This document shows positions 34,287 to 41,964 of a stretch of DNA of 64,000 bases, in pieces. The stretch covers positions 124,001 to 188,000 of the forward strand of contig CAYLXK010000004.1 of the NCBI GenBank assembly GCA_964387685.1, in the 5' to 3' direction. The notes under the pieces are model-generated. The model did not search any database. It was not told where the DNA came from and saw nothing but the letters and a program-made list of their open reading frames with translations. This stretch comes from Bryobacter sp964387685. Its GTDB lineage: Bacteria > Acidobacteriota > Terriglobia > Bryobacterales > Bryobacteraceae. The position numbers and the translations under genes were made by a program. The first letter of the stretch is position 1; every line of letters begins with the position of its first letter.

Positions 34287-37200
34287 TTAGAAAACTCCTG
34301 AGTAGAACTTCGGGTTGTAGACGAAAGACATACGACCGGGGTTAGTGAACTGCAATTGTATAGTAAGGCTGGCTCCGGCGGCGAGCGGAGTATTGACGGT
34401 GATGTATTTACCTTGGAGATTGGCGCCGGTCGAGTTGGCCAAGGTCACGTTGGCGGCGGGATCGGGGATCACGATTTGCCAGGGCGCGGAGAGGGCTGTG
34501 GAAGAGCTATTCGTGATTTGGAGATTGGTGATAGTGCGTTGGGTGGCGGGGTTAAAAAAGCCGCCAAAGCGGGAGAAAGAGATGCCGGAGCTGAGGGGCT
34601 CGGCGGCTAGGAGGTAGAAGAGGACGGCATCGTGATCGGTCATGCGTTCCACACGGGTTGCGTCGTCGGAGAATTGAGTCGGGAAGTCTGAACCGAGCCG
34701 GACATTGGCGGCGCGGCTCAAGCGGTTCTGGAGGCCGGGGGTGTAAAGGATGTGATCGAGGGCCTGCGCACTGCCTTGGAAGACGAAGGAGTAGCGATTG
34801 CTGGCGGGCAGAGTGTCGAGGGTGTTGTTAAGGGTGGTGGCGTTGAGGTTGTCGGCAACGGTGACGACGGAAAGGCCGGGAGCGGCGGGGACCCCGCGGA
34901 TGCCGTTGATGACGTCCACATAGCCGTCGTTGAACTGGAAGGCGTTGAAGTCGCCGACCATAAAGATGTTTTCGGCGGGAGTGGCCGTGAGCCGGGCTTG
35001 GAGCAACTCGGCCATGGCCTCGGCCTGATCTTTGCGCTTGGCGCGGCGGCGGGGCGAGGTGGGATCGGGATCGCTATCGATGTCGATCAGGGAGAGCAAG
35101 TGATTGCCGATGACGGTGAAAGGAATCTGCTTGCCGCCGCGAGTGGCAATGGCTTCGAGGATGAGCGGGGGGCGGTCGAAGGTGATGTCGCTGGAGCCGT
35201 CGGTGGGATCGGTAAAGCGGCGGTCCGCCAGCGCCTGAGTGGCCGAGACGATGGTGACGTCCGACTTGACGAGGAAGCCGATGTTCTGCTGGCCAGGGTT
35301 GGGGGGAGTGACGATGCGCGTCTGGTAATTGGGATTAGGCTGGCCGGCGGCGACGGCGTCGGCGTTAACTTGGGCGGCCAGGGCGACGAGGGCCGCGGGC
35401 TGATTCATTTCGATGGTGGCCAGTACATCGGGGAAATTGAGGAAGTTGCGGATGGCAAGAGAGGCTTTGGCCTGCTTGGTCGCGGTGCCCGTGTAGTTTT
35501 CAAAATTCCAGGAGCCGACGATGATTTCGCCGGCGGTGGGCGTGGGGGCTGGAGTGGCGCTGATATTACCCGTGACGCCGATAGCGGGGGTGGGGTCGGC
35601 CACGATGGTGTAGAAGCGATTCTCGTAGTTCAGGACGCCGGTAACGCCGGTGAGCGTGGCGCCGAAGGTTGCGCCGATGCCGGCGGTGGCGGTGTTCTGG
35701 CGGAAGGTATCGATGCGGACCAGTTCTGGATTTCCGTCGAAGGTAGCCGGGGTGCAGGGACTGAAGTCGCAGGCGGGGATGGGGCTGGTGGAGGCCTGGA
35801 TGCCAGGTTCGCGGAAGGGCCGGGCGGTGCCCGGGAAGACGCCGTAGAGGATGCCGTTTAAAGACTGGTTGCTGGTGCCGTTGGAGCCGCCACGGATGAC
35901 GGTCTCGCCGCCGGTGGGGCCGGTGACGGTGAGGCTAGGCACGGTGACGCGCATGCCTTCGAACCTTTCGGCTTGGAAGAGGCCGCCGTTGGGCAGGAAG
36001 GAGGTTGAGCTAAGAACAACGGGTTGCGGCAGGGGGTTGCCGGTGGAAACCTGCGCGACGGAAGGGTTGAGGATACGCGTAATGGTTAGGTTGTTGTTAT
36101 CGGCGCGGTACTCGTCGACGGTGCCGGTGACGGTGAGGAGGGCGCCGAGGACGTTGGCGGCGGCGGGGGGCGTCGAGGTGAACTGCAGCAAGAGGCCTTC
36201 GCTGGTATTGGGGTCGTTATCGGCGCTCGCGTCGGGGGACTGGATAAAGATGCGGCCGAGGCGGTTGGTCATGGTGACGATGCCGCTGGTGGTGACAAGC
36301 TGGCCGGCGAGGGGCGAGGTGTTGCCGTTGCCTTGAATCGAACTGATCGAGACCGGGGGGCCGGTGACGGAAAGGGCGATGTTCAGAGTGCCAGAGAGGG
36401 CGGCGTTATCGGCGATGGTGACGGGGAGGAGCTTATTGCCCGTGGTACCGGCGGTGGTGGCGTTGAAAGTCCAGAGATTGCCGCCTTGGTTCGAGAAGGC
36501 TTGGGTGGAAGAGCCGCCGATGGAAGAGAGGTCGCCGGTGACGCTGGCAACGGGGTTGGTACCCGGAGTGACGTTGACGCTGAGTAGAGTGTTCTGGCCC
36601 AGGGGGACAGAAGCCGGGGAGGCAGTTCCGGTGCCGGAGGGAGGCAAGGGATTGGTGACTAGCAGGGCGATGCTGGTGGAACCAGTGAGCGCGGCGTTGT
36701 CGGCGATGGTGACGGGGAGGACCTTGCTACCAATGGTGCCGGTGGCGGTAGCGTTGAAGGTCCAGAGATTGCCGCCCTGGTTGGCGAAGGCTTGGGTGGA
36801 GGAACCGCCGATGGTGGAGAGGTCGGCTGTGACAGAAGCGACAGGGTTGGCACCCGGAGTGACGTTGACGCTCAAGAGGCTGCTCTGCCCAAGGAGAACC
36901 GAGGAGGGAGAGGCGGAGCCGACGCCGGAGGGGGGAGTGGGACCGACGACACCGGCGCTGAGGCTAACGTTTTCGATACCGACCCATTCGTCGGAGCCGG
37001 CGGCATCCACACTAAGGATCCGGATCTGAAGGATAGCCTGGTTGGCGGCGGCGGCCGGGAGGGAAAAGGTGCGGGTGGTGCGCAAGCCATCCATGGCGGG
37101 GCCCTGGGTGGCATCGGCAATGTAGCCGTCGGCCAGGTTGGTCCAAGCGCCCGTGGCCGCAGTGCGATAGTGTACGGCAACTTGCTGGACGGCGTTGTCG

Positions 37201-37673
37201 TTCAGGTCCAGGTCCACTGCGGTGTAGGAAAAGCTAAGGTTTGAGGACCCTAGGGTATTGAAGTGAAAGCGGAGGTAGGGAGCGTCGGCGGTGCCGCTGC
37301 CCTGAAGGGCGTAGATGGTGCGCGCACCCACGAGAGAACCTACACTGGTGCCAGAGAATTCCGCAACGCCGCCGGTGGTGAAAGTAGTGGTCTGGCCGAT
37401 GTTGACATCGACGACGGGGGCGGTATCATCGGCCCCGAGGACCGTCTGGGCGTTAGCGCCGGTGCTGGCCAAGGTATCGCCGCGGAAGCCGATGATGCCG
37501 GGAACGTTATCCCAGTTGTCGTTCAGCGTGATTAAAGAATCATCGGCGGTGACGAAGTTATAGGGGAGAGTCTGGGGAGTTGAATTGGAGCGCAGGGGAG
37601 GGGCGCAAATGATGAGGGCGGCTAGTAGGGCCAAACTTTGGCGCACACGTTGGGCGTAAAAAAAACGAAACAC
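34287..37673 (-). CDS. Large secreted endonuclease/exonuclease/phosphatase protein
   Basis: 1128 residues from GTG 37673, chosen because a GGAGG lies 7 bp upstream and the N-terminus becomes a good signal peptide (SLALLAALIICAPPL). The N-terminal and middle parts are beta-rich and include two tandem 96-residue repeats. An OB/lamin-tail-like region precedes the EEP nuclease domain, where G-N-H, G-D-F-N and M-T-D-H-D-A are visible, giving the catalytic His/Asp/Asn set of ExeM/NucH-type extracellular nucleases. The C-terminus ends in an Ig-like beta domain without PEP-CTERM. Predicted role: extracellular DNA degradation. Confidence 0.85.
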   Translation of the reverse strand: MFRFFYAQRVRQSLALLAALIICAPPLRSNSTPQTLPYNFVTADDSLITLNDNWDNVPGIIGFRGDTLASTGANAQTVLGADDTAPVVDVNIGQTTTFTTGGVAEFSGTSVGSLVGARTIYALQGSGTADAPYLRFHFNTLGSSNLSFSYTAVDLDLNDNAVQQVAVHYRTAATGAWTNLADGYIADATQGPAMDGLRTTRTFSLPAAAANQAILQIRILSVDAAGSDEWVGIENVSLSAGVVGPTPPSGVGSASPSSVLLGQSSLLSVNVTPGANPVASVTADLSTIGGSSTQAFANQGGNLWTFNATATGTIGSKVLPVTIADNAALTGSTSIALLVTNPLPPSGTGTASPASVPLGQNTLLSVNVTPGTNPVASVTGDLSSIGGSSTQAFSNQGGNLWTFNATTAGTTGNKLLPVTIADNAALSGTLNIALSVTGPPVSISSIQGNGNTSPLAGQLVTTSGIVTMTNRLGRIFIQSPDASADNDPNTSEGLLLQFTSTPPAAANVLGALLTVTGTVDEYRADNNNLTITRILNPSVAQVSTGNPLPQPVVLSSTSFLPNGGLFQAERFEGMRVTVPSLTVTGPTGGETVIRGGSNGTSNQSLNGILYGVFPGTARPFREPGIQASTSPIPACDFSPCTPATFDGNPELVRIDTFRQNTATAGIGATFGATLTGVTGVLNYENRFYTIVADPTPAIGVTGNISATPAPTPTAGEIIVGSWNFENYTGTATKQAKASLAIRNFLNFPDVLATIEMNQPAALVALAAQVNADAVAAGQPNPNYQTRIVTPPNPGQQNIGFLVKSDVTIVSATQALADRRFTDPTDGSSDITFDRPPLILEAIATRGGKQIPFTVIGNHLLSLIDIDSDPDPTSPRRRAKRKDQAEAMAELLQARLTATPAENIFMVGDFNAFQFNDGYVDVINGIRGVPAAPGLSVVTVADNLNATTLNNTLDTLPASNRYSFVFQGSAQALDHILYTPGLQNRLSRAANVRLGSDFPTQFSDDATRVERMTDHDAVLFYLLAAEPLSSGISFSRFGGFFNPATQRTITNLQITNSSSTALSAPWQIVIPDPAANVTLANSTGANLQGKYITVNTPLAAGASLTIQLQFTNPGRMSFVYNPKFYSGVF
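36358..36936 (-). repeat. Two tandem ~290-bp repeats inside the nuclease gene
   Basis: Two consecutive copies (about 36936-36646 and 36645-36358 on the minus strand) encode near-identical 96-residue units. Both carry LGQ-x-x-LLSVNVTPG, QAF-x-NQGGNLWTFNAT and LPVTIADNAAL. They are Ig-like domains and in-frame, so not a mobile element. Confidence 0.88.
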
Positions 37674-37756
37674 GAGGAGTCCTCCGAATCGGTAGAGTAT
37701 CAGCGCAATGTTTCTTTTGGGATACAGAATTGTAGAAGAAGTACCAGGGGTTTGCT

Positions 37757-38440
37757 TCAAGGGCTGAGGCGCGTTTTGAAGAGGGCGGATTGGCGGCGGG
37801 AGAGTTCGACGCTGAGGCCGCCGCGGAGGGTGGCGATGAGGTTATCGTTGGGGGCCAAGTCGATTTTCAGGATGTGTTCGAGATTGATGACGTGCTTGCG
37901 GCTGGCGCGGAAGAACTGAACGGAGGAGAGGCGGTCGGCGAGGGCTTGGAGAGATTTCAGGATGAGGGGGCGCTCGGCACCGAAATAAAGGCGGGTGTAG
38001 TTGCCTTCGGATTCGAGGAGAGTCAGATCTTCGGGCTTGACGAACCAGCAGCGGTGGCCGTCTTTCACGAAAAGATGCTTCAGAGGCTCGCCAGTGGGGG
38101 CGGGAAGGCGATGGAGGGCCTGGGCCAGACGCGCGGGAGCGATGGGCTTGACGAGGTAGTCGAGGGCGGAGACCTCGAAGGCTTGGAGGGCGAATTGGTC
38201 GTAGGCGGTGGTGAAGACGACGAGGGGCGCGGCGTCGAGAGACTCCAGGAGCGCAAAGCCGTTTTCGGCGGGCATTTGGATATCGAGAAACAGCAGGGCG
38301 GGCGAAAGACTTGCGATGAGGGCGCGGGCCTCGGCAGCGTTGGCGGCTTCCCCGACGATTTCGATTTCGGGATGGGCTGCCAGGAGGCGGCGGAGTTCGA
38401 CGCGGGCCAGGCGCTCGTCGTCAATCAGTAAGGCTTTCAT
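37757..38440 (-). CDS. LytTR-family response regulator
   Basis: 227 residues. Receiver domain with phospho-acceptor D53 (LLFLDIQMP) and the acidic pocket near D7/D8; C-terminal LytTR DNA-binding domain from about residue 115. Its ATG overlaps the kinase stop (ATGA, 38437-38440). It is the partner of the LytS-like histidine kinase, and the two-component pair may control the alpha/beta hydrolase operon. Target sites were not identified. Confidence 0.93.
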   Translation of the reverse strand: MKALLIDDERLARVELRRLLAAHPEIEIVGEAANAAEARALIASLSPALLFLDIQMPAENGFALLESLDAAPLVVFTTAYDQFALQAFEVSALDYLVKPIAPARLAQALHRLPAPTGEPLKHLFVKDGHRCWFVKPEDLTLLESEGNYTRLYFGAERPLILKSLQALADRLSSVQFFRASRKHVINLEHILKIDLAPNDNLIATLRGGLSVELSRRQSALFKTRLSP

Positions 38441-39444
38441 AGCGGCAGGGAAATCGTGGCGATGGCTTGGGCGGCATCCACGGCGACGCTGAGGCCGGCG
38501 CGATCGCCGGCGAGGAGGCGGAGGCGGGCGCGGACGTTTTCCAGGCCGGTGCCCGTGGAGGGGGCGGCAGTACTGGAAACGGGGCTAGCCACGGGATTGA
38601 CGACGCGGAGGAGCCAGCCGTGCGGCTCCAGACGCGACTCGATGAGCAGTTCCCCGCCCTGGGCCAGGTTTCCGATGCCGTGCTTAATCGCATTTTCAAC
38701 GAGAATCTGGAGGGACATGGGAGGAAGCCGAAGCGGCTCCGTGGCGGGATCGATGCGCCATTGGACGCAGAGGCGGTCCTCCAAGCGGAGCTGTTCGAGG
38801 GCGAGGTAGTCGCGGACGGCGTCGAGCTCTTCCGACAGCGGCACGTTGGGACGACGGGACTGCGCCAGGGAATAGCGCAGGAGTTGCGAGAGCCGAGTCA
38901 CCGCATCTTGGGCGGAGGAGGGGTTTTCGGCGATCAGCGCGCGAAGGCTGTTGAGGCTGTTGAAGAGGAAATGCGGATTGATTTGCGATTCAAGGGCGCG
39001 GAGTTGGGCCTCGCGCGAAGTGATGTTTTGTTGGTAGGCATGAACGGCGAAGTAGATGGAAAGCCAGATGGCGATGAGGAAGTTCATGTTGAAGTAGGTG
39101 CCGATGGCGATTTGAAGGACGCTGACGCCTTGAAAGTTCCCCGCGGAACCGGTCCAGAGCAGGAAGGCGAGCATGATCGCAAAGGTTAAGAGAAGCGCAA
39201 AGCCCGGCACCAGATAAAGGCAGGCGATGACGATCTGGCGGGGTGAGTGGGAGGCTAGGCGGCTGCGATGAATGTAGGCCCGCAAAGCATGTGTGACGGC
39301 GATGCCGAGCGGGCCGTAGCTGAGGACTCCGAGCACACCCCGCGCGGGGAGCGATGTGTAGGAGCTGATCAGAAAGAAATTGCCCAAGGCGTAGAGGGAC
39401 CAAGCGCCGATTTGGCAGAGCCAATAGGCTTTGTTGCCGAGCAT
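38437..39444 (-). CDS. LytS/YehU-like sensor histidine kinase
   Basis: 335 residues with four predicted membrane helices in the N-terminal 140, then the H-box I-N-P-H158-F-L-F-N-S-L and a HATPase region with ENAIKHG and GTGLENVRARL. This is the his-kinase (Pfam PF06580) type that pairs with LytTR regulators. The alpha/beta hydrolase gene lies 9 bp upstream on the same strand. Confidence 0.93.
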   Translation of the reverse strand: MLGNKAYWLCQIGAWSLYALGNFFLISSYTSLPARGVLGVLSYGPLGIAVTHALRAYIHRSRLASHSPRQIVIACLYLVPGFALLLTFAIMLAFLLWTGSAGNFQGVSVLQIAIGTYFNMNFLIAIWLSIYFAVHAYQQNITSREAQLRALESQINPHFLFNSLNSLRALIAENPSSAQDAVTRLSQLLRYSLAQSRRPNVPLSEELDAVRDYLALEQLRLEDRLCVQWRIDPATEPLRLPPMSLQILVENAIKHGIGNLAQGGELLIESRLEPHGWLLRVVNPVASPVSSTAAPSTGTGLENVRARLRLLAGDRAGLSVAVDAAQAIATISLPL

Positions 39445-39453
39445 GGAGTGCCT

Positions 39454-40323
39454 TTATTGTAGGGGCTGAGCGGCTAGAAATTTTTCGACGGAGGCCAGGA
39501 ACCAGGCGGGTTCATCGAGCATGATGAAGTGCTTGGCGGTGTCGGAGACGAGGATGGTTTTGGACTTGAGGGCGGCGTATTGTTTTTCGACGAGGGCAAG
39601 GGAGGCTTCGCGGGTGCTGACGTCTTTGTAGGCAACCCAGGAACTGAGCACGAGCGTGGGAGAGGCGATCTTGGCAATGGCTTCGCGCAGGTCGGTGGTG
39701 TAGAGGTCGAACATGGCATTGCCGACGGCGACGGGGTCCGAGGCGAGACTCCATTTCATAACCTCGGGGAGGCCGGCGGGACCGACGAGCGTGTCGAGCA
39801 TTTTCGAATTCTTAAGGTAGGCGTTGTATTGCTCTTGGGTCTGCGCGGTGATCATCAGGCGCATGCCTTCGGCTTGCTTGCGGAGAGCGGCGGGGTCTTC
39901 GTTCATCAAAGCGCCGAGGTGTGGGAGGGAATCGACGACGACCAGTTTTCCGATGCGGGCGGGCTGCTCGGAGGCGAGCCAGAGGGCCATGTGTCCGCCG
40001 AGAGAGTGGCCGATAAGGGTTGGTTGAGCGAGCTTGTTCGTTTGCATGTAGGCGGCGATGGAGTCCTTGACGGTTGCCAGGAAGGGCCCATCCCCAAGGC
40101 GGGGTTGACCGGCGAAACCGGGCAGGGTGAAGACGTGGCAAGAGAATTTCGCCTTGGCACTGGGACAGAATTTGTCGACGCTGGATTTCCAGACGTCGCT
40201 GGATGAGGAAAGGCCGGGGATGAAGAGGAGGGCGGGGGCTTTGGGGTTACCGGAAACTTGGACGGCGAAGGGTTCAGCGGCGCTGGCGGCGAGGCTTAGA
40301 AGCAGAAGGAGGATCGGTTGCAT
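39454..40323 (-). CDS. Secreted alpha/beta hydrolase
   Basis: 289 residues with a signal peptide (MQPILLLLLSLAASAAEP). Catalytic elbow G-H-S107-L-G-G, an oxyanion region FIPGLSSS, and a C-terminal KHFIML histidine. Esterase-like; substrate unknown. It is first in an operon with the histidine kinase and response regulator, an unusual pairing that may make the hydrolase a signal processor or a regulon member. Confidence 0.85.
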   Translation of the reverse strand: MQPILLLLLSLAASAAEPFAVQVSGNPKAPALLFIPGLSSSSDVWKSSVDKFCPSAKAKFSCHVFTLPGFAGQPRLGDGPFLATVKDSIAAYMQTNKLAQPTLIGHSLGGHMALWLASEQPARIGKLVVVDSLPHLGALMNEDPAALRKQAEGMRLMITAQTQEQYNAYLKNSKMLDTLVGPAGLPEVMKWSLASDPVAVGNAMFDLYTTDLREAIAKIASPTLVLSSWVAYKDVSTREASLALVEKQYAALKSKTILVSDTAKHFIMLDEPAWFLASVEKFLAAQPLQ

Positions 40324-40399
40324 GAATTGAGCATGCAGCCGATCCTCTGTCCGTTAGACAGGATTCGGATGAGCGGTCTGAAAGAGGGATGAATGGCGG

Positions 40400-40892
40400 C
40401 TAGGCGGAGCGGTGGCGACGGCGGCGCAGGACGAGGACGCCGCCGAGACCGAGGACTAGAAGTCCCAAGGCCGTCGGCTCGGGGGTGACCACCGAGCTGG
40501 ACAGATTCGGGACGTCGAAATCGGAAGAGACGCTTCGCCCGCCGGACGAACCTATTTGCAACACATCCTCAAGCGGGGCCACCGAGACGGGGCTGACGGA
40601 GCTTTGGGGAGCCGCCGCAGGAAGGTTGGTTTTCTTGAGGAAGGAAATCAATGAGTGCAAATAGGGGGCGGCGGGACCGTTGGCCCGGTAGAACGAATTT
40701 GCCCGGAAATGGATGGTCTTCGATGTCTCGAATAGCACCGAGATCTCAACGGGAATGGTGAAGCGGTACCGGATGCTTTTGGGGCAATCCCGAGGAGGAC
40801 TGGTTTCCGGAATGGGCGAAGTCGGCCCAGATTGCGGGCGTCGCCAGGGCTAGTAGAAGCACCAGTTTTAGTGGTGAGGATCGGTTTTTCAA
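40400..40892 (-). pseudogene. PEP-CTERM protein gene with internal frameshift
   Basis: Two minus-strand frames together make one PEP-CTERM protein. The 5' frame starts at TTG 40892 (GGAG 6-7 bp upstream) with a signal peptide (LKLVLLLALATPAIWADF) and stops at 40746. The 3' frame, open from about 40850 and read on through CPKSIRYRFTIPVEISV, ends in T-P-E-P-T, a hydrophobic helix and RRRRHRS at 40400. A single frameshift near 40746-40850 joins them. Either the gene is broken, or there is a sequence error or programmed shift. The first 20 bp after 40892 and the region 40324-40399 hold no other gene. Confidence 0.7.
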
Positions 40893-41042
40893 GGGTAACT
40901 CCAGAGAGCGAAAGTATCGCGATGCGAATGAAAGCGAATCTTCACCTTTCATCCCTCTGCAGATGGGATCGCGGAGACCCGGGAATGTTGCCCTGGGGGC
41001 TGCACGCAGGAGTCGGTTTTGTACTAGGGATACTAGCTGGAT

Positions 41043-41960
41043 CTAGTCTTCGCTGGAGAAAATGCCGCCCAGGACGTTCAGTGGGCCGCGTTCGTCGCCG
41101 CCGGCGCTCATGACGCTGAGTTCGCGGCGGAGTTTTTCAAGGGTCATCGATTGGATGATGACGCGGCCAGGGCCGGTGAGGGTGGCCAGGAACAAGCCTT
41201 CGCCGCCGAAAATGGCCGTCTTGATGCCGCCCACAAATTGGATGTCGTAATTGACGCCTTCGTCGAAGGCGACGATGCAGCCGGTATCGACCTGGATCAT
41301 TTCGCCCGCGGCTAAGTTGAACTCGACAAAATCGCCGCCGCCGTGGATGAAGGCCAGGCCCGGGCCCGTGAGCTTTTCCAGGATGAAGCCTTCCCCGCCG
41401 AAGAAGCCGGAACCGAGCTTTTTAACAAGGGCAATGTTCAGCTGGACGGTGGTTTGGGCGCAGATGAAGGAATCGCGCTGAACCAGGATGGATTGGCCGC
41501 CGCGGAGGTCGAAGGCCTGGACGCGCCCGGGGTAGTTGCCGGCAAAGCCGACTTCGCCGGGCGCGCTGGCTTTGAAATAGGTGAGGAAAAGGCTCTCGCC
41601 CATCAGCTTACGCTTGACGGCGCCCCAGATTTTGTCGCCGAGGGAGTTGCCTTGCATCTTGGTTTCCCACTGAACACTGGCGGTTTTGTAAACCATTTTG
41701 CCGGCTTCGGCAAAGAGTTCCTGGCCGGGCTTCAAGTGGCAGCGAATGATCTGGAGATTGTCGCCCTGGATGTCGTAGGAGAGGGGCGAGGCGGATGTGT
41801 TAAAACCGGGGTAGCTGCTGGTGCTGGCAAGCCCCGTCGAAGCCGGGACAGCCGCCGCTGCAGAATTTCCCGCCGCCGGTCCCGCAACAGGCGTCCCACA
41901 TTTGGGGCAGAAGCGTGCCGCGTCCTCAATCTGAGATCCACAGTTGGTGCAAAAGGCCAT
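41043..41960 (-). CDS. AIM24 (TIGR00266) family protein with zinc ribbon
   Basis: 305 residues from ATG 41960. The N-terminus is a zinc ribbon (C-T-N-C ... C-P-K-C, in MAFCTNCGSQ). After a short Ala-rich linker the TIGR00266/AIM24 beta-helix-like repeat follows (QGNSLGDKIWGAVKRK, then repeated G-FFGGEGFILEKLTGPG). The family is widespread and of unknown function, with cytoplasmic or membrane-surface localisation. An ATG at 41966 adds two residues. The start is 4 bp from the start of the divergent TIGR03437 gene. Confidence 0.87.
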   Translation of the reverse strand: MAFCTNCGSQIEDAARFCPKCGTPVAGPAAGNSAAAAVPASTGLASTSSYPGFNTSASPLSYDIQGDNLQIIRCHLKPGQELFAEAGKMVYKTASVQWETKMQGNSLGDKIWGAVKRKLMGESLFLTYFKASAPGEVGFAGNYPGRVQAFDLRGGQSILVQRDSFICAQTTVQLNIALVKKLGSGFFGGEGFILEKLTGPGLAFIHGGGDFVEFNLAAGEMIQVDTGCIVAFDEGVNYDIQFVGGIKTAIFGGEGLFLATLTGPGRVIIQSMTLEKLRRELSVMSAGGDERGPLNVLGGIFSSED

Positions 41961-41964
41961 ATTC

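Noticed and set aside
34752..35861. 369-residue plus-strand open frame in the nuclease gene
   Set aside because: Antisense to the EEP nuclease domain; no domain or plausible start.
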